Positions 1 to 6,740 of a stretch of 12,043 nt of DNA are shown piece by piece (position 1 is the stretch's first letter; each line of letters opens with the position of its first letter). Source of the DNA: Candidatus Bipolaricaulota bacterium (GTDB lineage Bacteria; Bipolaricaulota; Bipolaricaulia; UBA7950; UBA9294). A model generated the notes under the pieces. That model did no database searches and was not told the DNA's origin. It saw only the letters and a list, made by a program, of their open reading frames with translations. Both the position numbers and the translations under genes were made by a program. The stretch is from NCBI GenBank assembly GCA_030612175.1, contig JAUWOJ010000028.1, positions 1 through 12,043 on the forward strand, in the 5' to 3' direction.

Positions 1-109
1 CCCGGATCAAAGCCTGCTTAGCGGCTCTCCGAGGCTTATCGCAGCTAGCCACGTCCTTCATCGCTTTCAACTGCCAAGATGTCCACCATTTGCCCTTGCT
101 GGACTTGTG
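1..109 (-). rRNA. 23S ribosomal RNA, 5' end (partial)
   Basis: Read on the minus strand, this stretch matches the start of bacterial 23S rRNA. It contains AATGGTGGACATCTTGGCAG, then GCGATGAAGGACG, then TGCGATAAGCCTCGG. These correspond to the E. coli blocks ACGGTGGATGCCCTGGCAG, GCGATGAAGGACG and TGCGATAAGCGTCGG in the same order and at nearly the same spacing. The mature 5' end is placed near 109 by counting back from GCGATGAAGG as in E. coli, and may be a few bases off. The remainder, about 2.8 kb, lies beyond the left edge. The gene immediately upstream is rsfS, not a 16S gene or spacer tRNA. Confidence 0.95.
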
Positions 110-310
110 TAACACACACTCTATTCACTTTTCAAGGATCACGTGCAGAATCAGATACACAAACCTACATACTAGAGTGTATTCTGTATCAACTCATTCT
201 GCCCGACTTGCAGATAAGACTTTACTCAAAAGATCTTCCTTTGTCAAGTCAACATTCATCGATGGGGTGAAAGACTCATGGGTTGAGTGCTTGGAGTCCA
301 GTGAGGGCTT
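110..310 (-). other. Spacer between rsfS and 23S rRNA, with a weak hairpin
   Basis: This 200-base spacer shows no protein gene or tRNA. On the minus strand, about 22 bases past the rsfS stop, a perfect 5-bp inverted repeat (ACTCA, loop ACCCA, TGAGT; 274-288) is followed by CTTTC. It could be a weak terminator for rsfS, but the stem is short and the T-run poor. The promoter entered separately lies just downstream. The stretch from about 212 to 110 would be the rRNA leader. No clear boxA was seen. Confidence 0.5.
219..247 (-). promoter_or_regulatory. Probable sigma-70 type promoter of the 23S rRNA gene
   Basis: On the minus strand a perfect -35 box TTGACA (242-247) is followed after exactly 17 bases by TAAAGT (219-224), which matches 4 of 6 bases of TATAAT. 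A start near 212 would give about 100 bases of leader before the mature 23S end, a normal length for a processed rRNA precursor. A second TTGACT overlaps just upstream (247-252). Confidence 0.55.
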
Positions 311-670
311 CTACGCAAGGGCTTCTTTTCTGGCTAGCAGCTTGTCTTTGTCGATAATTCGATCTTTCCATAAGGACTCAATATCATAGAAAGCACGAGC
401 CTCCTTTAGGAGAACATGAATTACGATTTGTCCATAATCTAGAATGACCCATCGACGCTCGCGCAAGCCTTCATGGTGCAGTAATTTGCCAGGTAAATTT
501 TCACTGAGGTTAGAGATTATTGCCTTCACGTGAGCTGGATTATCGGCTTCTGTAATGAGAAAGTAGCTAGTGGGAATAGATTCCTCTTGCAGGTCGATTA
601 TGACTGTTTCTTCACCTTTTTTCTCATCAATCAATGTGGCTGCGGCGCGTAGGAGGTCGGTCTCATCCAT
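311..670 (-). CDS. rsfS: Ribosomal silencing factor RsfS
   Basis: RsfS binds ribosomal protein uL14 on the large subunit and blocks joining of the subunits, damping translation in starvation or stationary phase. The 119-residue product has the family's pattern from end to end: helical start, then ETVIIDLQEES, a TSYFLITEADNPAHVKAI segment, the block HEGLRERRWVILDYGQIVIHV and the closing EARAFYDIESLW. The length is typical. I chose the ATG at 670, which fits the family N-terminus; the longer open frame running up to 805 only shadows the LCP gene. The start lies 8 bases inside the end of that gene, so translation is probably coupled. LCP next to rsfS is a known order in clostridial genomes, where nadD and yqeK usually precede; here they do not. 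The gene is followed by the 23S rRNA. Confidence 0.93.
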   Translation of the reverse strand: MDETDLLRAAATLIDEKKGEETVIIDLQEESIPTSYFLITEADNPAHVKAIISNLSENLPGKLLHHEGLRERRWVILDYGQIVIHVLLKEARAFYDIESLWKDRIIDKDKLLARKEALA

Positions 671-1862
671 TGTCAACCTTGAAATCAACACCGGTAACCA
701 GAATGAGATCGGTTCCCGCAGGGACCAGAGGTTTGAGCGCAGAATAGTGGGGTTCAAACTCGTCGGGGAAAACAATAACCGATGCCTCTGAAAGCGCCCT
801 TTCAAGGATTTCTGCCGCCTCTTTACCGGTTAGGGCAACAATGTAGGTTTGATCGTAGTCAAAGGTTTCCGCGTTGGCGACCTTGCTTATTCTGAACGCG
901 CGCTCATGTAGATAGGTAGCTGTATTACTTGCTGCCAGCGGCTGTCCACTTCCATTGAATACAGCTACACTAATCTGATCGGGAGTAAGTATGTTGATCC
1001 CTTTGATCAAGCGAGCGACAAGCTGCTCCATCTCTATTACTTGAGGCTCAAGGTAGCTGATTTCATCAATCAATACAGGTACTCCTGGAACCGTGGCCAT
1101 CTGTAGGCGCGTGCTATCCAGCCCTTGCAGAAGTTTAGCCAAATCGTATAGGTCAATGAGAGAAAGATTGGTACGTAAGTAAGGATAGATGGCTCTAACG
1201 ATATCTCTGATTGAACCGATACTCTGGTTCTGTAATCCTTTCCCCAGTATGGCACCGATCAGCTTCTGTTGACGCGTAATCCTGCCTATGTCGCCGGAAG
1301 TACCTCCTCGATAGCGAATGTAATCAAGGGCAGTCTTCCCATCAAGTCTCTGTGCGCCTGCTTGGATATCAATGTGCAGTGGCGGGTCAGCGCGGTAGTC
1401 ATCATATTTCATTGGCTCCTCTACCGTGATATCTACTCCGCCGAAGTGATCTATCAATTGTTCGAACCCCACATAGTCGAGCGTGAGATAGAATGGAACG
1501 CTAACCCCAAGCAGGCTGGAAACTGTCTCACAAGCAAGATCTGCTCCGCCGATTGCATAGCTTGCGTTAAGTTTATGAAACTCTCCGTTATCGAACTTGA
1601 CTCGTAAATCTCGAGGGAGTGAGAGCAGGGCAATGTCCTCCCCCGGAGCCAGACTTACGAGCATCATGGTATCGCTTCGGTTACTATCCCCAGCATTGTC
1701 CAAGCCCAAGAACAGAATGTTCGTGTGTTCCCCTTGACTGATCAGACGCCCTACATTGCGTTGTGTCAAGAAGTAGTATGAAACAAACGCGGCGACGATT
1801 ACAACTGCAACACACCCAAGAACAGCGATACGTTTACGGATGATTCTTCCCCTCATCTTCAT
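663..1862 (-). CDS. LytR-CpsA-Psr (LCP) family transferase with LytR_C domain
   Basis: LCP proteins move polyprenyl-linked glycopolymers onto peptidoglycan or other surface acceptors outside the cytoplasmic membrane. The 399-residue product has a basic N-terminus and one membrane segment (about residues 11-33), typical of a type II anchor. The LCP core follows (about 45-230). It shows NILFLGLDNAG, the Asp-bearing NRSDTMMLVSL, SLPRDLRV with the conserved Arg residues, and GDIGRITRQQKLI, which matches the D-x-x-R-x-x-R-Q motif that contacts the pyrophosphate lipid. The last 100 residues (from about 300, SVAVFNGSGQ onward) look like the LytR_C domain. No strong ribosome site precedes the ATG at 1862; a second in-frame ATG at 1856 is equally possible. 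It heads a leftward pair with rsfS. The acceptor and polymer are unknown. Confidence 0.9.
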   Translation of the reverse strand: MKMRGRIIRKRIAVLGCVAVVIVAAFVSYYFLTQRNVGRLISQGEHTNILFLGLDNAGDSNRSDTMMLVSLAPGEDIALLSLPRDLRVKFDNGEFHKLNASYAIGGADLACETVSSLLGVSVPFYLTLDYVGFEQLIDHFGGVDITVEEPMKYDDYRADPPLHIDIQAGAQRLDGKTALDYIRYRGGTSGDIGRITRQQKLIGAILGKGLQNQSIGSIRDIVRAIYPYLRTNLSLIDLYDLAKLLQGLDSTRLQMATVPGVPVLIDEISYLEPQVIEMEQLVARLIKGINILTPDQISVAVFNGSGQPLAASNTATYLHERAFRISKVANAETFDYDQTYIVALTGKEAAEILERALSEASVIVFPDEFEPHYSALKPLVPAGTDLILVTGVDFKVDNG

Positions 1863-2143
1863 CTCATCACGCTATCACAAGGAGTCAAGAATGTCAACTG
1901 CATACTTGACCTTGTACAGACATCTCGACTTGTTCCCTAAGAACGGATATCCTTTTCCTGCCAGGAAAGTGCGATGGATTCATGCGCAAAACTCATCAAG
2001 GGACCACCAAGAGTCTGTGTAGGCAATAGTACCGTGACTGGATGGCATTCGTGGCGGTAGAGACTCCACTTATCACTGGCGTAGTAACGGAACGAGATTA
2101 TGGCAGAGGGGAAGCAATCGGCGCGCGCAAAGAGATTACTAGC
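1863..2143. other. Divergent spacer between the LCP gene and mtaB
   Basis: The 281 bases between the two divergent starts hold no convincing gene or tRNA. Open frames here are short and have no ribosome site or recognisable protein. A TTGACA occurs on the minus strand ahead of the LCP gene, but its -10 partner (TAGCGT at 17 bases) is poor, so I assign no promoter. The notable content is the set of dyads at 1932-1968, listed separately. Confidence 0.5.
1932..1968. repeat. Three tandem short inverted repeats in the divergent spacer
   Basis: Three separate dyads follow one another: GTTC-CCTAA-GAAC (1932-1944), the perfect palindrome GGATATCC (1945-1952) and TTTCCTG-C-CAGGAAA (1954-1968). Dyads of this size between divergent genes are often operators for dimeric regulators. 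No regulator gene lies beside them, so the function is unproven. Confidence 0.35.
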
Positions 2144-3451
2144 ATGATCAAACGCAATCACCGTCCACGTGTACGCATTATTACCTTTGGCTGTCGAGTG
2201 AATCAGTATGAAAGCGAAGTAATGAGATCGCTGCTCACGCCTCGTTTTGATATTGTAGACGACAAGGCAGATCTTTTCCTGCTAAATGCGTGTACGGTAA
2301 CCTCTCTTGCTGAACGCAAGACTCGCCAAGCAATGCGGAAATTGCGTAGCAAGTATCCACTGGCGAAGATTGTAGTAATTGGCTGCCTTGCCGATTCCGT
2401 ATCTCAAGGACTGACACAGATTGAAGGAGTCGATCTTCTGGCTGGAAATACCTGGAAGATGAGAATTTGCGATGTTGTGAGTCGTGCTCTTGAAAACCAG
2501 CAGGGGTTACTCCCAGCAGTCGAGCTGTCCCCACTAGCGGAAGAACATATTGAGGAGCATGTTGGTCGCGTACGTGCTTTTCTCAAGATTCAGGATGGAT
2601 GCGACCTGGCATGCACGTATTGTCGCACTACGCAAGTTCGAGGTCGCTCACGCAGCAAGCCGGTTGTTTCCGCACTTTCTGAGGCCCGCGAGCTTGTTGC
2701 GCGCGGCTATTCAGAAATTGTCATTGCTGGGATTAACCTAGCTCAGTACGCGCCACCTGATGGTAATCTAGAGTCGCTTGCACGAGGTATGTTGACAATA
2801 GATGGGCTGCGCCGTTTTCGTCTTTCCTCGATTAACCCCGGTGGAATTAGCGCAGAGCTAGTGGATGTATTGGCCAGTGATTCTCGCGCTTGTCAGCACT
2901 TTCATCTTCCACTTCAGAGCGGAGACGATGTTGTTTTGCGGCGCATGGCGCGTGGATATACCTCTGCTTTCTATCTTTCTCGTGTGAGTATGATCCGTAA
3001 GGTTTCTCCTGATGCAACATTTGGGGCTGACATAATGGTGGGCTTTCCGGGGGAAACCAAGTCTGCGTTCCTGCAAACCTGTTTGTTGATTAGGGAGGTA
3101 AGATTTGCGAACCTTCATATCTTTCGCTACTCTCCTAGATACGGGACACTAGCGGCCGGTTTTTCGGACCCTGTTATGGAACAAACGAAAAGCGAACGCG
3201 CACATAGCATCGCGCGTCTCGGAGCAGCAATTCGATCGATAGAAGCGGAACGGTTGTTGGGAAAGTGTAAGAAGGTACTGATCGAAAACAAGAGTGACGG
3301 GAAATGGCGGGGATACACGCGGGATTATTTCGACACCCATCTACTGGGTGAGCCAAGCGTTGCCCCTGGGGATGAAGTAGACGTACGGATTGTGAAAGTG
3401 AGCAACAATTGTTTGGTGGGGGTGAAGGAAAATAGAACAGACAACCGTTGA
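2144..3451 (+). CDS. mtaB: tRNA (N6-threonylcarbamoyladenosine(37)-C2)-methylthiotransferase MtaB
   Basis: MtaB is a radical-SAM methylthiotransferase that turns t6A37 into ms2t6A37 in ANN-decoding tRNAs, using two [4Fe-4S] clusters. From the ATG at 2144 the product is 435 residues. The N-terminal cluster domain has its three cysteines in TFGCRVNQYESE (C17), LNACTVT (C50) and VIGCLAD (C81). The radical-SAM motif is CDLACTYC (C153, C157, C160), followed by GRSRSKP. ADIMVGFPGET and FRYSPRYGT are typical SAM-barrel blocks, and the last 65 residues look like a TRAM RNA-binding domain. GCRVNQYESE is more typical of MtaB than of MiaB or RimO. The frame is open to an ATG at 2042, but the extra 34 residues have no family counterpart and no clear ribosome site. 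phoH follows after 7 bases. Confidence 0.93.
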   Translation: MIKRNHRPRVRIITFGCRVNQYESEVMRSLLTPRFDIVDDKADLFLLNACTVTSLAERKTRQAMRKLRSKYPLAKIVVIGCLADSVSQGLTQIEGVDLLAGNTWKMRICDVVSRALENQQGLLPAVELSPLAEEHIEEHVGRVRAFLKIQDGCDLACTYCRTTQVRGRSRSKPVVSALSEARELVARGYSEIVIAGINLAQYAPPDGNLESLARGMLTIDGLRRFRLSSINPGGISAELVDVLASDSRACQHFHLPLQSGDDVVLRRMARGYTSAFYLSRVSMIRKVSPDATFGADIMVGFPGETKSAFLQTCLLIREVRFANLHIFRYSPRYGTLAAGFSDPVMEQTKSERAHSIARLGAAIRSIEAERLLGKCKKVLIENKSDGKWRGYTRDYFDTHLLGEPSVAPGDEVDVRIVKVSNNCLVGVKENRTDNR

Positions 3452-3458
3452 GATCACG

Positions 3459-4406
3459 TTGCGTGACGGTGTGGAACCGGCGGCTCTTCTTGGCAAGTTT
3501 AACTGCAATGTGAAGGAGATCGAGAAGTCATTCTCTGCAAGCATAATTGCTCGTGGGGAGATTATCCGTATTGAAGGAACAAATGAGGAGGTTGAGCAGG
3601 TTCGTTCACTGTTCAACAAACTTATTGATGTTGTCAAGAGTGAGCACGTTCCCAGTTTGGATGAGCTGCGTTACTTAATCAGACAAGTCAAAGAGGGAAG
3701 AAGCCTTGATGGTGTTCTTTCTGACGTTGTACGAGTAACTCACTGGGGCGAGGAGATTCGTGCCAAGACAGCCGGCCAGCATTCCTATATTGAAGCCATG
3801 CGTAGCAAGGATATTGTCTTCTCCATTGGGCCCGCAGGAACGGGGAAAACCTACCTCGCAGTTGCAATGGCAATTGATTGCCTAAAGACAGGAAAGGTAA
3901 AGCGCATCATTCTTACGCGGCCCGCGGTAGAGGCTGGCGAGGAGCTTGGGTTTCTTCCTGGCGACATTCAGGCTAAGGTTAACCCATACCTGCGTCCCTT
4001 GTATGACGCAATCTATGACATGATTCCAGCTGGAGAGTTTGAGAAGTTGGTTAAGCTGGGGAGAATTGAGATGGCACCGCTAGCATTTATGCGTGGCCGT
4101 ACGCTTAACAACAGCTTCGTCATCCTTGATGAAGCGCAAAATACAACACCGATCCAAATGAAAATGTTCTTAACGCGCCTGGGGTTCCATTCCAAGGTTA
4201 TTGTCACCGGGGACATAACCCAGATTGATATTGAGGAAGGAGCATCCGGTCTTGCCGCTATGCAGGGAATTCTGAAAGGGATTGATGATATTTCGTTTGT
4301 TATCCTTGACAAGAGAGATGTTGTACGCCATCCTCTTGTGGCACGAATCATAGAAGCTTATGAACAGAATGCAAGCCAACTTACAGGAAAGAGTTCTTGC
4401 TGTTAA
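3459..4406 (+). CDS. phoH: PhoH-like P-loop ATPase
   Basis: PhoH proteins are cytoplasmic ATPases thought to act in RNA metabolism; in many bacteria the gene sits in the ybeY-era neighbourhood. The product (315 residues from the TTG at 3459) starts with a small KH-like domain (to about 60) and continues into the PhoH ATPase core. Walker A is GPAGTGKT (124-131) and Walker B is FVILDEAQNTT (220-230). TRPAVEAGEELGFLPGD and VTGDITQIDI are further family hallmarks. The start is uncertain. The codons just upstream (QTTVEITLRDG) look like the first strand of the KH-like domain, yet the only in-frame start between the upstream stop (3423) and 3459 is a non-standard ATA at 3432 behind GAAGGA. mtaB ends 7 bases before 3459, so coupled translation is likely. 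No ybeY follows; ftsZ converges 43 bases away. Confidence 0.9.
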   Translation: MRDGVEPAALLGKFNCNVKEIEKSFSASIIARGEIIRIEGTNEEVEQVRSLFNKLIDVVKSEHVPSLDELRYLIRQVKEGRSLDGVLSDVVRVTHWGEEIRAKTAGQHSYIEAMRSKDIVFSIGPAGTGKTYLAVAMAIDCLKTGKVKRIILTRPAVEAGEELGFLPGDIQAKVNPYLRPLYDAIYDMIPAGEFEKLVKLGRIEMAPLAFMRGRTLNNSFVILDEAQNTTPIQMKMFLTRLGFHSKVIVTGDITQIDIEEGASGLAAMQGILKGIDDISFVILDKRDVVRHPLVARIIEAYEQNASQLTGKSSCC

Positions 4407-4449
4407 GCATACTCATCGGGAAACAGCTTATTAGCTTTGTGGCAAGAGA

Positions 4450-5814
4450 CTACTCGGCTGAATTGGGCTTACCTTCGGTGTCACGCCTCTTCCGTACAAA
4501 AGCAGGAATACTGAGATCTGTATCTTCAGTTATTCGCTCACGGCGGAGCGTGCGTTCGCTCAGCTGTCCTTTCTGCGATGTCTCTTGAAAGTCGGCAGCA
4601 ATTACAGTGATCTGTATCTGGTTTCCAAGGTTTTCCCGTATGACCGCGCCAAATACAAGGTCACACTCGACTGCTGCTATCGTGCGGATTACATCCGCAG
4701 CTTGTTTTACCTCTTGCAGTGTCAGATCCTGTCCCCCAGTGACATTCATAATCATCTTTCCCGCTCCTCGGATTGAGCCTCCCTCCAGGAGTGGATTTGT
4801 GCTTGCTAATTTGGCGGCAGCCATTGCTCGTTGGTCTCCACGTGCTTCCCCCATTCCCATCATCGCTGTGCCTGCATTGATGAGAACATTGCGAATGTCA
4901 GCGAAATCAAGGTTGACCAATCCACGAATAGTTATTAGATCGGATATTCCTTGTACCCCTCGAAAAAGGATCTGGTCAGCTAATTCGAACGCCATTGTCA
5001 TTGCTATTCCCTTAGCTGCAGTCTCAAGTAGGCGATCGTTGGAGATGGTGATCAATACATCTGTCGCTTCTCCCAGCCGAGCTAATCCATCCTCGGCCCG
5101 CTTTGCTCGCACAACCCCCTCAAAGGAAAAGGGTTTGGTTACAACACCGATAGTCAGTGCATGGCTCTTTTTGGCGATCTCAGCAATTACCGGAGCAGCT
5201 CCTGTTCCAGTTCCTCCGCCAAGCCCGGCAGTAACAAACACAAGATCCATATTCTCTAATAGGTTTGAAATTTCCCAATGGGATTCTGTTGCCGCTGTTC
5301 GCCCCCGTGCTACATCGCCACCTGTTCCGCGTCCACCGGTGATGTCAAGACCAAGCTGAAGGGTGTCATGAGCACGAGAAATCCCCAATATCTGCTTGTC
5401 GGTATCGACCGCGATCAGTTTTACCCCTCGAAGGTTTTCTTCATGCATTCTGTTGATGGCATTTATTCCACCGTCGCCAATCCCTAGGACTGCAATGTGT
5501 GCAGATATCCCTGCGTGGGGCTGTGTTTGACGAGCACTTTCAACAAGCGGCGGTTCGCCAATTACGACACACCGCGGCCCAATTACCTTGGCGACCGTTT
5601 CCTCTATCTTGGGAAGTTTGCGCAGGCAGTATTCCTTCTTGAACTCACTGTCTACTGCAATGGTAATTTGGTCCTTGTCAAGCGTGATACGCTCGGGGCT
5701 CCTGGGGAGACATACTCGAAGGATGCGGTCGTCAATAGCTGCAAGCACCGCTCGCCAATTATCAGCCGCCCTGCTCTCCGGGTGTAAGTTATCAGCTTGC
5801 TCTTTGTCTGGCAT
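4450..5814 (-). CDS. ftsZ: Cell division protein FtsZ with an N-terminal DnaA/DnaX-like domain
   Basis: FtsZ is the tubulin-like GTPase that forms the division ring. Residues 105-410 of the 454 are a complete core: GIGDGGINAINRM (111-123), the tubulin signature GGGTGTG (199-205), NDRLLETA, and the T7 loop NLDFAD (301-306) with the catalytic Asp. A short linker (about 410-432) leads to LSIPAFVRKRR, the conserved tail that binds FtsA-type partners. The first 100 residues are unusual; FtsZ normally has 10-30 there. Residues 20-90 read as one compact domain: NWRAVLAAIDDRIL, then KDQITIAVDSEFKKEYCLRK, then IEETVAKVIGPRCVVIG. This pattern resembles DnaA domain I or the DnaX (gamma/tau) C-terminal fold. 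The ATG at 5814 follows AGGGA at 8 bases. The gene stands alone, outside any dcw cluster, and converges on phoH. Confidence 0.95.
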   Translation of the reverse strand: MPDKEQADNLHPESRAADNWRAVLAAIDDRILRVCLPRSPERITLDKDQITIAVDSEFKKEYCLRKLPKIEETVAKVIGPRCVVIGEPPLVESARQTQPHAGISAHIAVLGIGDGGINAINRMHEENLRGVKLIAVDTDKQILGISRAHDTLQLGLDITGGRGTGGDVARGRTAATESHWEISNLLENMDLVFVTAGLGGGTGTGAAPVIAEIAKKSHALTIGVVTKPFSFEGVVRAKRAEDGLARLGEATDVLITISNDRLLETAAKGIAMTMAFELADQILFRGVQGISDLITIRGLVNLDFADIRNVLINAGTAMMGMGEARGDQRAMAAAKLASTNPLLEGGSIRGAGKMIMNVTGGQDLTLQEVKQAADVIRTIAAVECDLVFGAVIRENLGNQIQITVIAADFQETSQKGQLSERTLRRERITEDTDLSIPAFVRKRRDTEGKPNSAE

Positions 5815-5830
5815 TTTTAGTCCCTAGACA

Positions 5831-5859
5831 ATTCTCCGTACACATAGGGAAAAAGTCAA
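5831..5859 (-). promoter_or_regulatory. Possible ftsZ promoter
   Basis: On the minus strand TTGACT (5854-5859) is followed after 17 bases by GAGAAT (5831-5836), a 4-of-6 match to the -10 box. Transcription would start near 5825, only about 10 bases before the ATG. The AGGGA ribosome site would then lie at the very 5' end of the message. The rest of the 215-base gap to rpmF shows no gene or clear terminator. Confidence 0.35.
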
Positions 5860-6029
5860 TAGCTTGAGTATGTGTAGTGGCTAGGGCGGGATAGGTTTTT
5901 CTCGACAGCGCAGGTATCCCTTTGCAAGAACCAAGCCGTCCAAACCATGAAAGGAGCAAGAAACAGTCGGAAAACGGAGTATGATATGCGAGATCGATGG
6001 GAAAGACGAGCAAGCTGGCGAGGCACTGT

Positions 6030-6218
6030 CTACTTTCCTTTCTTAGAAACCGTAATGACCTCTATTCCATTGTACTGGCCACAGTGTAGACAGACACGGT
6101 GAGGAAGTTTTGGTTCATGACAGTGGGGACAGTCGCTCACTGTCAATGCGGACATTGCTTGATGCGAGCGGCGCATTCGTGCCTTTGATCGTGACGTTCG
6201 ATACTTGGGTACGGGCAT
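6030..6218 (-). CDS. rpmF: 50S ribosomal protein bL32
   Basis: bL32 is a small structural protein of the large subunit near the peptidyl-transferase region. The 62-residue product opens with MPVPKYRTSRSKARMRRSH, the usual MAVPK-R-TSKSR-x-MRR-H start, and has the zinc-ribbon pair CPHC (residues 30-33) and CLHC (43-46) around the conserved KLPHRVC. All four zinc ligands are present, so this is the zinc-binding (C+) form. A good ribosome site, AGGGAG (6227-6232), lies 8 bases before the ATG. It is followed by ftsZ instead of the more usual plsX. It has its own promoter in the end of dtd, so it is probably transcribed both alone and from the tRNA operon. Confidence 0.96.
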   Translation of the reverse strand: MPVPKYRTSRSKARMRRSHQAMSALTVSDCPHCHEPKLPHRVCLHCGQYNGIEVITVSKKGK

Positions 6219-6276
6219 CTGTTTTTCTCCCTAACGTTTATTGGCTTTCGAGTTCTCGTAACAGTTTAACCGTGCT

Positions 6277-6307
6277 ATTATACAAGCGCAAGGCTAAGGG
6301 GTTTCAA
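6277..6307 (-). promoter_or_regulatory. Promoter of rpmF inside the end of dtd
   Basis: A perfect TATAAT (minus strand, 6277-6282) is preceded by TTGAAA (6302-6307) with a long 19-base spacer. The -35 box lies inside the last codons of dtd. Transcription would start near 6270, giving a leader of about 52 bases before the rpmF ATG. The exact -10 match and the position upstream of a ribosomal protein gene support it; the long spacer counts against it. Confidence 0.55.
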
Positions 6308-6734
6308 GAAGAAGCGTTACTGGGCCTTCATTCACAAGCTTCACTGACATCCTAGCGCCAAATTTCCCCGTCTTTACGGGGATCCTCTCTACAGCAAGGG
6401 CTGAAACAAAGGCCAGGAAGAGGGCTTCTGCTTCAGTTGATTGGGCTGCTGTAGAGAAACTTGGACGACGCCCTTTTCGCGTATCTCCGTACAGAGTGAA
6501 CTGGGATACAGCAAGGATCTCTCCGCCGACATCACGCAAAGAGAGATTCATTTTTCCTTGACTATCTTCGAAAACGCGGAGGCCTGCGACTTTCCTTGCC
6601 AGCCGGGAAAAACCGACATCACTATCATTCCTGCCAATGCCAATAAGCAAGAGAAATCCCTGGCCGATTGTAATGGGAGCCGCACTATCAACACTAACTG
6701 AGGCTTGGCTGACCCGCTGCAGCACAACGCGCAC
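6294..6734 (-). CDS. dtd: D-aminoacyl-tRNA deacylase
   Basis: DTD removes D-amino acids (and mischarged glycine) from tRNAs, acting as a chirality proofreader in the cytoplasm. The 146-residue product has the usual length and starts MRVVLQRVSQASVSV, a family hallmark. The active-site motif SQFTLYGD is present (about 78-85). The second motif, which carries the Gly-cisPro pair that screens out L-amino acids, reads NEGPVT near the C-terminus. The start is GTG at 6734, six bases after the preceding stop. AGAGG and AAGGA lie just upstream, partly inside the end of the RNase H-like gene. It is the last gene of a tRNA-led operon, a fitting place for a tRNA proofreading enzyme. Confidence 0.95.
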   Translation of the reverse strand: MRVVLQRVSQASVSVDSAAPITIGQGFLLLIGIGRNDSDVGFSRLARKVAGLRVFEDSQGKMNLSLRDVGGEILAVSQFTLYGDTRKGRRPSFSTAAQSTEAEALFLAFVSALAVERIPVKTGKFGARMSVKLVNEGPVTLLLETP

Positions 6735-6740
6735 GATCCT

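Noticed and set aside
671..805. N-terminal extension of rsfS
   Set aside because: The added residues are an out-of-frame reading of the LCP gene; family alignment begins at the ATG at 670.
1937..2161. Minus-strand open frame in the divergent spacer
   Set aside because: It covers the dyads and the mtaB start, its composition is not protein-like, and no ribosome site was seen.
4607..5359. Long plus-strand open frame (250 codons) opposite ftsZ
   Set aside because: It lies wholly antisense to a complete FtsZ core and its translation is low-complexity (Pro, Ser, Arg, Ile rich) with no domain.
5792..6013. Minus-strand open frame of 73 codons upstream of ftsZ
   Set aside because: It overlaps the ftsZ start and the likely ftsZ promoter, and has no ribosome site or protein-like pattern.
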